From Pseudomonadota bacterium (GTDB lineage Bacteria > Pseudomonadota > Gammaproteobacteria > GRL18): DNA of 5,661 bases. The DNA is taken from NCBI GenBank assembly GCA_030632745.1, contig DAOVUE010000128.1, positions 1-5,661 on the forward strand, given 5' to 3'. Below the pieces are notes generated by a model. The model did no database searches, had not been told where the DNA came from, and saw only the letters and a list, made by a program, of their open reading frames with translations. Shown here one piece after another: positions 1 to 5,556 of the stretch (positions within the stretch are counted from its first letter, which is position 1; each line of letters begins with the position of its first letter). Both the position numbers and the translations under genes were made by a program.

Positions 1-104
1 ACTTACCACTTATACCTTATAACTATCTCTTTCGGTTGTTATTCTGTCATATAAAAAGTACGCATTTTTTTGATCATTGTTTATAGAAAGGATGGTTTTC
101 GTTG
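1..104 (+). promoter_or_regulatory. Leader region of the hemerythrin-DUF2249-membrane protein operon
   Basis: This non-coding stretch precedes the hemerythrin gene. A TATAAA hexamer at 50-55 is a fair -10 element, but no convincing -35 lies 16-18 bases upstream, so an activator may be needed if it is used. A Shine-Dalgarno-like AAAGGA lies at 87-92, 12 bases before the ATG at 105 and 9 before an in-frame TTG at 102. TTGAT at 70-74 matches one half of an FNR/Dnr-type box, but the second half is poor and the site lies too close to the start codon for classical activation. The true promoter may lie upstream of the window. Confidence 0.3.
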
Positions 105-539
105 ATGACTACAATTAATGTTTTTATGGCGGCACATCATAAACAATGTGATAATTTATTTGCTGCTGCTGAGGCTTCTATTGCCGCTGGTGATTGGGAC
201 AATGGTGTAACTCAATGGCAGGAATTTGCAGCCGAACTTGAAACACATTTTGCACGTGAAGAAAGTATTTTATTTCCGCAGTTTGAAGCGGCTACAGGCT
301 CTATGGGTGGTCCGACACAAATGATGCGCATGGAACATGAACAGATGCGTTCACTGGTGAACGAAATTAATAAAGCAGTTGATAGTAAAGATAAAGATCA
401 ATTTCCTGGTTTGAGTGAAACGTTGATGATTACCATGCAGCAGCATAATATGAAAGAAGAGCAGATGCTCTATCCTATGATTGATCAATCTTTGCCTGAT
501 ACCGCTGAAATCATTGCACAAATGAGTCAGCAAAAGTAA
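105..539 (+). CDS. Hemerythrin HHE-domain protein
   Basis: Predicted cytoplasmic four-helix-bundle protein with a non-haem di-iron site that would bind O2 or NO, or act in iron or redox stress. The single hemerythrin domain fills the 144-residue product. Counting from the ATG at 105, the ligand signature is visible as a His pair at 11-12, H48 and E52/E53 in a HFAREESILFP-type motif, H78-E79 in MEHEQMR, and H114 with E118 in HNMKEEQMLYP. Size and motif order match bacterial single-domain hemerythrins; no signal peptide or membrane segment is seen. An in-frame TTG at 102 is better spaced from AAAGGA (87-92), so translation may begin one codon earlier. It is the first gene of a probable operon; the DUF2249 gene follows in the same frame after one TAA stop. 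A role in NO or oxygen response is inferred from the family and neighbours; the ligand actually bound cannot be read from sequence. Confidence 0.93.
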   Translation: MTTINVFMAAHHKQCDNLFAAAEASIAAGDWDNGVTQWQEFAAELETHFAREESILFPQFEAATGSMGGPTQMMRMEHEQMRSLVNEINKAVDSKDKDQFPGLSETLMITMQQHNMKEEQMLYPMIDQSLPDTAEIIAQMSQQK

Positions 540-554
540 GCAGTCGTTTTTACT

Positions 555-878
555 GTGAAAAAATTAAATAAAAAGTCGTATAAAAAGCCGCAGGAATTAT
601 TTATTAATGTCAGTGAGTATGATGCTCCTGAACCCTTTGAAAAAGTGTTGCAACTTGTTTCAGAAATGAAAGACGGCGAATATATTCGTGTGCTGCACCG
701 GAAAAAACCCTTGCCCTTAGTACAAATGTTACAGGAAAACGGCTTTGACTATTGTATTTTACCGGGTCAGCAGACACAATGGGAAATCATTATCTGGAAT
801 ATAAAGGATTCATCAACTGCTGATTATTGTTCACAACAGCTGCAGTCCACTAGTAAACCCGGTATAAATCCTGCGTAA
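555..878 (+). CDS. DUF2249 domain protein
   Basis: Small soluble protein of 107 residues with a DUF2249 domain (COG4309-like, distantly like the TusA/SirA fold) at about residues 14-82. Family hallmarks are APEPFEKVL (24-32), a central HRKKPLPL (48-55) and a closing WEIIIW strand (76-81). The lysine-rich first 12 residues and polar tail after 82 look unstructured. The only plausible start is the GTG at 555, because the next in-frame Met lies well inside the domain. No good Shine-Dalgarno is visible, so translation probably depends on ribosomes ending at the hemerythrin TAA 15 bases upstream. The two frames are identical, with only that stop between them. The biochemical role of DUF2249 is not established; family members occur beside or fused to hemerythrin-type domains and near nitrogen-oxide genes, which supports an NO or redox role by association only. 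Confidence 0.85.
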   Translation: MKKLNKKSYKKPQELFINVSEYDAPEPFEKVLQLVSEMKDGEYIRVLHRKKPLPLVQMLQENGFDYCILPGQQTQWEIIIWNIKDSSTADYCSQQLQSTSKPGINPA

Positions 879-880
879 AA

Positions 881-2263
881 ATGAATATAAAAGGACTTTC
901 ACTTAACACTATTCCTCCAATATCAATACCACTTCGATTTTTCCTGACAGCACCCCTGTTTGGACTTCTTGCTGCTTTGATGATTATTTATTATGGTTCG
1001 GATATCTGGGCTTCACGCTGGAATAGCATTAATCTGGCATTAACTCATCTGCTCACTCTGGGCTTTATGTTAATGGTAATGATAGGGGCTTTATATCAAT
1101 TTATTCCGGTTATGATAGGGCAATTTATTCCATGGAGTAAAAAATCAGCGGCTATTATTCATCCTTTGCTGGTGACAGGCACTTTGTCATTGACTATTGC
1201 TTTTACAGGTGCTTTTACAGGTGCTGCTTCAGACTTTGCTCTCTTTTTCTATAGTCTGGCATTTATTTCACTGCTGTTTGCTTTGTCATTATTTGCTATG
1301 TCTCTTACTCCACTATTAATTTCTAAATTGAATGACCATCTGATCGTTTTCTTATTAAGAATACTCTTTATTGTCCTGCTGCTGACTATTGGTCCTGGAT
1401 TATATATGCTTTTAGCGTATAGCTATCCGGGATTGGGAATAAATTTTAGAGCTTATACCGATGTGCATGCTTTATGGGGATTAATCGGATGGACAGTATT
1501 ATTGATTATGGCAGTCAGTTCACAAGTCATTCCCATGTTTTATGTCACAGCAGAATTTTCGCGACGCTATCTGAAATTATTATCTATGCTTATTTTAATG
1601 ACGCTGTTGATTGTTTCTACTTTAAAAACTCCTTATTTTAGTTCTATTTTTAGCTCTTTTCGGGATTCATCGCTTAACAACATTGTTTATATTATCCTTT
1701 CGCTTGAATTAATTTTTTTCTCCTGGTATACCTTGCGGCTGATAGGTCAACGAAAAAGAAAACTGGCTGATGCGACGATTAATTTCTTTCGCCTGGCACT
1801 GATCTCTTTAGTCACTAGTGTTATTCTCTGGTGGTTTTTTGCAGCAGGCTTTAATAATCAATATGGCCCGTCAGCAATTCAATTTGAATTTACTTTATCA
1901 TTATTACTCATCTATGGTTTGGCCATATCCGCTATCATAGGTCTATTACAAAAAATTGTTCCGTTTTTAATTTATCTGCATTTGCAGAATCTATCGTTTG
2001 CTCATCCCGGCTCAATAACTTTAGTACCGAATATGAAAATGGTCATTAGTACTAAAAAATCAAACATGCAGTTTATACTTCATCTATCATCATTGGTATT
2101 ATTAATTATTTCAGTTTATTTTCCATCAATTGTCAGCATTGCAGGTCTTGCAATGCTGGTGAATTTTGGCTGGCTGTGGAGCAGTTTGCTGAAAGGTGTT
2201 TTAATCTATAAAAGTAATAAAGTAAAAATACTGGCTTACCCTGAGATAAAATTGAATTTCTAG
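881..2263 (+). CDS. NnrS-like / haem-copper oxidase subunit I-like polytopic membrane protein
   Basis: Inner-membrane protein of 460 residues with roughly 12 hydrophobic segments and no signal peptide. The N-terminus reads PLRFFLTAPLFG (17-28), followed by THLLTLGFM (55-63), and a later segment carries DVHALWGLIGW (194-204). These resemble the RPFF, WHAHE..FGF and FHAL..G blocks of NnrS, and the His-bearing helices of oxidase subunit I. H56 and H196 are the best candidate haem or metal ligands; H94, H367 and H375 are further histidines. A full oxidase ligand set is not evident, so catalysis of O2 or NO reduction is unlikely. The ATG at 881 comes 2 bases after the DUF2249 stop, implying translational coupling. 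NnrS proteins are known for haem content and protection under NO stress; assigning that role here is inference. It could instead be an undescribed sister family, often annotated simply as permease or hypothetical protein. An exact 12-bp tandem duplication (1199-1222) and a 10-bp hairpin (2134-2158) lie within the gene. Confidence 0.75.
   Translation: MNIKGLSLNTIPPISIPLRFFLTAPLFGLLAALMIIYYGSDIWASRWNSINLALTHLLTLGFMLMVMIGALYQFIPVMIGQFIPWSKKSAAIIHPLLVTGTLSLTIAFTGAFTGAASDFALFFYSLAFISLLFALSLFAMSLTPLLISKLNDHLIVFLLRILFIVLLLTIGPGLYMLLAYSYPGLGINFRAYTDVHALWGLIGWTVLLIMAVSSQVIPMFYVTAEFSRRYLKLLSMLILMTLLIVSTLKTPYFSSIFSSFRDSSLNNIVYIILSLELIFFSWYTLRLIGQRKRKLADATINFFRLALISLVTSVILWWFFAAGFNNQYGPSAIQFEFTLSLLLIYGLAISAIIGLLQKIVPFLIYLHLQNLSFAHPGSITLVPNMKMVISTKKSNMQFILHLSSLVLLIISVYFPSIVSIAGLAMLVNFGWLWSSLLKGVLIYKSNKVKILAYPEIKLNF
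1199..1222 (+). repeat. Exact in-frame 12-bp tandem duplication
   Basis: GCTTTTACAGGT occurs twice in a row (1199-1210 and 1211-1222) inside the NnrS-like gene, giving two consecutive Ala-Phe-Thr-Gly units (residues 107-114) in a predicted membrane segment. The copies are identical at the DNA level, which suggests a recent slippage event. The unit is a multiple of three, so the frame is kept. Confidence 0.9.
2134..2158. repeat. Intragenic inverted repeat, 10-bp perfect arms
   Basis: CAGCATTGCA (2134-2143) and TGCAATGCTG (2149-2158) are perfect reverse complements around the 5-base loop GGTCT. The flanking T/G and G/T could add two wobble pairs in RNA. It lies about 105 bases before the stop of the NnrS-like gene. 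No T-tract follows, so it is not an intrinsic terminator. It could be a stable mRNA hairpin or a chance result of the coding sequence. Confidence 0.7.
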
Positions 2264-2302
2264 AACCAGTTAGATTATTTTCATTTTGATAGCAGAGATA
2301 AA

Positions 2303-2331
2303 TTGAAAAATAATACAGAACAGACTATCCT
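2303..2331 (+). promoter_or_regulatory. Candidate sigma-70 promoter P1 for the phosphate transporter operon
   Basis: TTGAAA (2303-2308, 5 of 6 to consensus) is separated by 17 bases from TATCCT (2326-2331, 4 of 6). Transcription would start near 2338 and place the perfect inverted repeat at 2358-2390 inside the 5' untranslated leader, about 20 bases from the RNA 5' end. The prediction is by eye only, in AT-rich DNA where such matches occur by chance. Confidence 0.35.
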
Positions 2332-2340
2332 AATATTAAA

Positions 2341-2369
2341 TTAACAATCTATACATCTTCACCTATTAA
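2341..2369 (+). promoter_or_regulatory. Alternative candidate promoter P2, -10 inside the palindrome
   Basis: TTAACA (2341-2346, 5 of 6) is followed after 17 bases by TATTAA (2364-2369, 4 of 6). If this is the working promoter, its -10 element lies in the left arm of the inverted repeat and the start site near 2376 lies in the right arm. That is the classic placement of a repressor operator. It competes with P1 as an explanation, and both are weak calls. Confidence 0.3.
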
Positions 2370-2390
2370 ATGGGTCATTTAATAGGTGAA
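2358..2390. repeat. Perfect 15-bp inverted repeat with 3-base centre before the Na/Pi symporter gene
   Basis: TTCACCTATTAAATG (2358-2372) and CATTTAATAGGTGAA (2376-2390) are exact reverse complements around GGT. It is the longest perfect inverted repeat I found in the window and lies 21 bases before the likely start codon at 2412. It is not followed by a T-run on either strand, so it does not look like an intrinsic terminator. It could be a dimeric repressor or activator operator, or a leader RNA hairpin. It is not a recognisable Pho box. The right arm holds AGGTGA (2384-2389), but this is too far from the ATG at 2412 to be its ribosome binding site. Confidence 0.85.
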
Positions 2391-2411
2391 AAACTATATA
2401 AAGAAAAAATT

Positions 2412-4178
2412 ATGTTAAAAAGACTTATATCCCCCTTACTCTTTCTTCTGTTCGCCTGGTTTATTGTTACCAGTACTGATGCAAAAACGATTATCGCCGG
2501 TATTGCCATCTTTCTGATTGGTATGCATTATATGGAAAATGGTTTTAAGCTGTTTAGCGGCGGTGTCTTAGAAACTGTTCTTGAAAAATTTACCCGTACC
2601 ACCCCTAAAGCGATTGGAACCGGTTTTCTTGCTACTTCTGTGGTGCAAAGCTCTTCACTGGTGTCTGTGATTGTTATTTCTTTTCTTTCAGCAGAGCTGA
2701 TTGGTCTGACACAGGCTGTGGGTGTGGTTTTTGGTTCTAATATCGGAACCACCACAACAGCATGGCTGGTTTCTTCCTTAGGTTTAAAAATTAAAATTGC
2801 TCATTATGCACTGCCAATGCTTATTTTTGGTGTCATTATGGGCTTCTCTAAGCATAATACCTATAAGGGTGTGGGCAGTGTTTTAATTGGCCTGGGCTTT
2901 ATCTTTCTGGGTATTGCCTATATGAAAGAGGGCTTTGAAACTCTTAAAGAAGGCTTAGATCTAGCCGAGTATGCTATGGCAGGCTATTTAGGGATATTTG
3001 TTTATATCTTATTTGGTGCCGTTGCTACTGTTGTGATCCAATCCAGTAGTGCCACTATGGCCATTATTATTACGGCACTGGCCACAGGGCAGATTGATTA
3101 TATCAGTGCATTATCTCTGGCTATCGGTGCCAATGTAGGTACAACGGTGACGGCCATCCTGGGTTCTTTGACCTCTAATAAAAATGGCAAACGTCTGGCT
3201 GTTGCTCATTTGATTTTTAATATTATTACCGCCGCTGCTGCTGTTGCTTTGATTTATCAACTCAAAGATCTGGTGGATTTTTTAGCCCCCTTATTATACA
3301 TTTCTGAAACTAATGATGCTATGAAACTGGCACTTTTTCATACTATTTTTAATGTTCTGGGTGTGCTGCTGGTAGCACCCTTTATTAAGCCACTGGTTCG
3401 ATTTCTTGAGACACTTTTTTGCTATAAACATGAAGAGCGCGGTCAGCCTAAATATTTGACCAGTGAAGTGATGGAAATACCTGCATCGGCTATAGAAGCG
3501 TTAAGAAAAGAAACTATTCACCTGTATGATAAATCTCTGGAAGCTGCGGTCCATGCGATGAACTTACATCGTACAGAAATTTATTCTGATACAGACATTG
3601 ATGTAGTGGTTGAGCAGTCGGTATCTCAGATTGACATTGATATAGATAAAATCTATCAGCAGGATATAAAAAATCTTTATAGTGCTATTATACATTATTC
3701 TTCATTAGCACAAGCTCATCTGGATGCAGAAGGTAATAATCGAATTTATGAACTGAGGTTAACAGCAAGAAATATTATTGAAATTGTGAAAGATGTTAGG
3801 GAATTACAGAAAAATCTTAATCATTTTAAGAAAATAAAACATAATTATATGATTAATGAATATAATAAACTTCGTTCTGAATTAGTGACTATTCTACGCA
3901 GGGTTCAGGAAATCAGGGAAGAAGATGATGAAGATGAATCGGCTGTTCTGACACAGATAGAAGTGCTGAAGGAAAAAACTAAAGACAGTGAAATTGCTTT
4001 AACAAAAAATATAGATACTTTAATCAGGGAGAATATGATTGATTCACAAATGGCTTCCTCCCTAATTAATGATGTGGGCTTTACTCATAGTATTTGTAAA
4101 AAATTACTAAATTCTGCTGTGATACTTTGGATCCGGGACTATGAAGTCAAAGAATTAGGAGATGAATATGAAGGTTAA
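2412..4178 (+). CDS. Na+/phosphate symporter family protein with PhoU-like C-terminal domain
   Basis: Inner-membrane transporter of 588 residues in the NptA/YjbB (SLC34-like, Na_Pi_cotrans) family, predicted to move inorganic phosphate with sodium. The N-terminal 345 or so residues hold two inverted-repeat transport units, each with the family signatures: QSSS at 79-82 with GSNIGTTTT at 108-116, and QSSS at 210-213 with GANVGTT at 239-245. From about 355 to the end lies a soluble, helical PhoU-like domain, with an acidic EEDDEDE stretch, which may sense phosphate status or gate transport. The ATG at 2412 is chosen because it leads directly into the first hydrophobic helix. The upstream in-frame ATG at 2370 falls inside the perfect inverted repeat, has no ribosome site and adds 14 polar residues. 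The ribosome site at 2412 is itself weak (AAAGAA). The stop overlaps the next gene by 11 bases. Direction (uptake or export) cannot be told from sequence, since YjbB of E. coli is an exporter. Confidence 0.93.
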   Translation: MLKRLISPLLFLLFAWFIVTSTDAKTIIAGIAIFLIGMHYMENGFKLFSGGVLETVLEKFTRTTPKAIGTGFLATSVVQSSSLVSVIVISFLSAELIGLTQAVGVVFGSNIGTTTTAWLVSSLGLKIKIAHYALPMLIFGVIMGFSKHNTYKGVGSVLIGLGFIFLGIAYMKEGFETLKEGLDLAEYAMAGYLGIFVYILFGAVATVVIQSSSATMAIIITALATGQIDYISALSLAIGANVGTTVTAILGSLTSNKNGKRLAVAHLIFNIITAAAAVALIYQLKDLVDFLAPLLYISETNDAMKLALFHTIFNVLGVLLVAPFIKPLVRFLETLFCYKHEERGQPKYLTSEVMEIPASAIEALRKETIHLYDKSLEAAVHAMNLHRTEIYSDTDIDVVVEQSVSQIDIDIDKIYQQDIKNLYSAIIHYSSLAQAHLDAEGNNRIYELRLTARNIIEIVKDVRELQKNLNHFKKIKHNYMINEYNKLRSELVTILRRVQEIREEDDEDESAVLTQIEVLKEKTKDSEIALTKNIDTLIRENMIDSQMASSLINDVGFTHSICKKLLNSAVILWIRDYEVKELGDEYEG

Positions 4179-4416
4179 AAAAATAATGGAGCAGGTTGAG
4201 GACTTTTTTGACCTGTCGAAAAATAAGCAAAAGAAAAAACAGGATAAATTATTAAAATTAATAGCATCACTGGAACAAAAGAAAGCCATGATTAAACAGG
4301 AGATTAAAAAAGAGGCAAGAGGAGATAAACACAGTAAGGCTTGTTATAATTTGTGTAAGGAATTTAAGGTGGTTAATAAGTTGATCAAGAGAGCTAAAAA
4401 AAATATAAAGGATTAG
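4168..4416 (+). CDS. Small lysine-rich, coiled-coil-like protein of unknown function
   Basis: Encodes 82 residues, nearly all predicted helical and very rich in lysine and glutamate, with short hydrophobic heptad-like spacing (for example LLKLIASLEQKKAMIKQEI). There is no signal peptide or membrane helix, and two cysteines lie close together near residue 60 (CYNLC). The start at 4168 is set by a strong AGGAG at 4157-4161, six bases upstream; an ATG at 4162 lies inside that ribosome site and is unlikely. The gene begins inside the 3' end of the Na/Pi symporter gene (11-base overlap), so translation is probably coupled. I recall similar small basic proteins next to Na/Pi symporters in other gammaproteobacteria, but cannot confirm it here. 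A role as a cytoplasmic partner of the PhoU-like domain, or as a polyphosphate or nucleic-acid binder, is speculation from charge and context. Confidence 0.8.
   Translation: MKVKKIMEQVEDFFDLSKNKQKKKQDKLLKLIASLEQKKAMIKQEIKKEARGDKHSKACYNLCKEFKVVNKLIKRAKKNIKD
4342..4350 (+). promoter_or_regulatory. Candidate extended -10 promoter for the OsmC-family gene
   Basis: TGTTATAAT gives a perfect TATAAT (4345-4350) preceded by the TGn extension, inside the small lysine-rich gene. No good -35 is present, but extended -10 promoters do not require one. Transcription would start near 4357 and give a leader of about 90 bases before the OsmC-family ATG. This would let the peroxidase gene be expressed separately from the phosphate genes. 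Confidence 0.35.
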
Positions 4417-4431
4417 CCTTTGATTAACCTT
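4411..4431 (+). repeat. Short imperfect tandem repeat after the small gene
   Basis: GATTAGCCTT (4411-4420) is followed by GATTAACCTT (4422-4431), a 9 of 10 match with an 11-base period, starting at the stop codon of the small gene. A weak AAAGG/CCTTT stem (4407-4421) also exists but has no T-run, so it is not called a terminator. It is probably of little functional meaning. Confidence 0.4.
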
Positions 4432-4438
4432 GAAGCGG

Positions 4439-4450
4439 ATCGCTAGCGAT
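4439..4450. promoter_or_regulatory. 12-bp perfect palindrome overlapping the OsmC-family start codon
   Basis: ATCGCTAGCGAT is self-complementary and GC-rich against its surroundings; its last two bases are the first two of the ATG at 4449. It could be a regulator binding site or could limit ribosome access. No clear Shine-Dalgarno is seen before the start codon. Chance is possible for a 12-bp palindrome, so the function is open. Confidence 0.4.
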
Positions 4451-4904
4451 GTCAGAACATAATATAATACTCAGCTGGACAAAACAGACAGAATCCTTTG
4501 CCTACAAGGATTATAATCGAGATCATCAATGGGACTTTGGTGAAGGTCTGGTGGTTAATGCTTCCTCTGCACCCCAGTTTCTGGGCAATCCTGAATATGC
4601 TGATCCTGAACGAGCCTTTGCTGCAGCATTATCCAGCTGTCACATGTTGTTTTTTATTGCTATCTGTTCAAAAAAACGTTTAATTGTTGAAGATTATGTG
4701 GATCAGGCGACGGCCTTTCTTGAACCGGATGAACAGGGCATTTTAGTGATAAGCAAAGTGATCTTACGTCCTCAAGTTACTTTTGCAGCAGGGATTGAAG
4801 TGACCCGGGAAGTGATGGAAAAAATTCATCATCAGTCCCATGATAAATGCTTTATGGCCCGCTCAGTTAAATCAGACGTGATTATAGAACCGGTTTGGGA
4901 TTAG
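4449..4904 (+). CDS. OsmC/Ohr family thiol peroxidase-like protein
   Basis: Predicted cytoplasmic protein of 151 residues, the normal size for the family, whose members reduce organic hydroperoxides with a pair of cysteines. The peroxidatic cysteine is C64 in DPERAFAAALSSCH, with E54 in the position of the conserved catalytic Glu. The resolving cysteine is C134 in DKCFMARS. R24 in the YNRDH motif is the likely catalytic Arg. The motifs NASSAPQFLGNP (37-48) and YNRDHQWDF (22-30) place it in the OsmC-like subgroup often annotated OsmC family peroxiredoxin rather than classical Ohr. A third cysteine (C73) is extra. It starts 32 bases after the small lysine-rich gene and may share its transcript or use the extended -10 at 4342-4350. 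It ends 17 bases from the convergent DUF2062 gene, with no recognisable terminator between. The natural substrate is not predictable. Confidence 0.92.
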   Translation: MSEHNIILSWTKQTESFAYKDYNRDHQWDFGEGLVVNASSAPQFLGNPEYADPERAFAAALSSCHMLFFIAICSKKRLIVEDYVDQATAFLEPDEQGILVISKVILRPQVTFAAGIEVTREVMEKIHHQSHDKCFMARSVKSDVIIEPVWD

Positions 4905-4921
4905 TCCAGGATTAAATTAGA

Positions 4922-5455
4922 TTAGGAACCAGTTTTTATATTATGCTTGCGTACACGGCGTTCTTTTATATGCTGGATGATGTGTAGTCTCCATAGCAGG
5001 CGAATCGCAGTATAAGCAAGCAAAGAGCTGACTAATCCGCAAATTAAGCAGCCTAATAAAAAAGGCTGCCATATCAAATCTAATTGTGAACTGAACCATT
5101 CTGCTGTTAATTTATAATCATTTTCTATCACTTCCCGACCCAGGACATAAGCACCTACTTTATAAGCCCCATAAAAAATAGGCGTTATGGTAATAGGGTT
5201 TGTGATCCAGACCAGAGATACAGAAACAGGCAGGTTAACCTGAACAAGAATGGCGATTGCTGCGGCAAAAACCATTTGTGCAGGTAGTGGAATAAATGCA
5301 CAAAAAAAACCAACAGCAAAGGCTCCGGATACCGATCTGCGATTGAAGTGCCAAAGATTGCCATTGTGAAGCAAGCTACCAAAAACTTTTAAATGTTTAT
5401 GTTGTTTGATCGTTTTGTGATCAGGCATATATTTCTTTATTATTTTTTTTGGCAT
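4922..5455 (-). CDS. DUF2062 domain membrane protein
   Basis: Inner-membrane protein of 177 residues with one DUF2062 domain. It opens with the basic MPKKIIKKYMPD typical of the family, then HNGNLWHFNRRSV (30-42), which leads into the first membrane segments (about 43-85). The GFFCAFIPLPAQM stretch (49-61) and WITNPITITPIFY (83-95) are the diagnostic loops. A further hydrophobic segment spans about 128-157, followed by a basic cytoplasmic tail. The ATG at 5455 is kept because the family usually begins MP(K/R); no good Shine-Dalgarno precedes it. The gene is divergent from comEC and convergent with the OsmC-family gene. The biochemical function of DUF2062 is unknown. Pairing with comEC is common in gammaproteobacteria, but that does not by itself show a role in DNA uptake. 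Confidence 0.92.
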   Translation of the reverse strand: MPKKIIKKYMPDHKTIKQHKHLKVFGSLLHNGNLWHFNRRSVSGAFAVGFFCAFIPLPAQMVFAAAIAILVQVNLPVSVSLVWITNPITITPIFYGAYKVGAYVLGREVIENDYKLTAEWFSSQLDLIWQPFLLGCLICGLVSSLLAYTAIRLLWRLHIIQHIKERRVRKHNIKTGS

Positions 5456-5556
5456 AATATGAGCACAGTTATTGGTTTAGAATCGTTTGTTTAGAACCAA
5501 AGTTATCATTCAGAACCATCATTTCATGAAAGTTCCTATTTAGGCAAATATAAATT
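5456..5556. promoter_or_regulatory. Divergent spacer between DUF2062 gene and comEC, with three short repeats
   Basis: This 101-bp region must hold the start signals of both divergent genes, but no convincing -35/-10 pair is visible on either strand. It holds two identical GTTTAGAA octamers (5475-5482 and 5489-5496, 14 bases apart) and a third relative ATTCAGAA (5508-5515, 6 of 8). The second and third copies continue with the shared bases CCA. TTGGTT (5473-5478) and AACCAA (5495-5500) also form a loose inverted repeat. These could be binding sites for a shared regulator; evidence is limited to repetition. Confidence 0.4.

Noticed and set aside
70..83. Possible FNR/Dnr box (TTGAT, 4 bases, GTTTA) before the hemerythrin gene
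   Set aside because: Only the left half matches the TTGAT-N4-ATCAA consensus. Its centre is about 28 bases from the start codon, which would put a classical activated start site inside the coding region.
351..533. Minus-strand open frame of 60 codons opposite the hemerythrin gene
   Set aside because: It is antisense to the clear di-iron domain and has no independent support.
2264..2300. Hairpin terminator right after the NnrS-like gene
   Set aside because: Only a 3-bp AAC/GTT pairing with a 2-base loop is available near the stop, which is too weak to call.
2358..2390. Intrinsic terminator for the NnrS-like operon
   Set aside because: The stem is AT-rich and neither strand has a T-run after it; the + strand continues AAACTATATA.
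2370..2411. Earlier ATG start of the Na/Pi symporter at 2370
   Set aside because: It lies inside the palindrome, has no ribosome site and would add 14 polar residues ahead of the first membrane helix. The ATG at 2412 fits better.
2528..2755. Minus-strand open frame of 75 codons inside the symporter gene
   Set aside because: It is fully antisense to a well-supported conserved gene and its translation shows no recognisable domain.
4498..4683. Plus-strand open frame of 61 codons inside the OsmC-family gene
   Set aside because: It is an out-of-frame shadow of the OsmC coding sequence, with no ribosome site or domain.
4905..4921. Bidirectional terminator between the convergent OsmC-family and DUF2062 genes
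   Set aside because: The 17-base gap and its flanks form no convincing GC-rich stem with a T-run on either strand.
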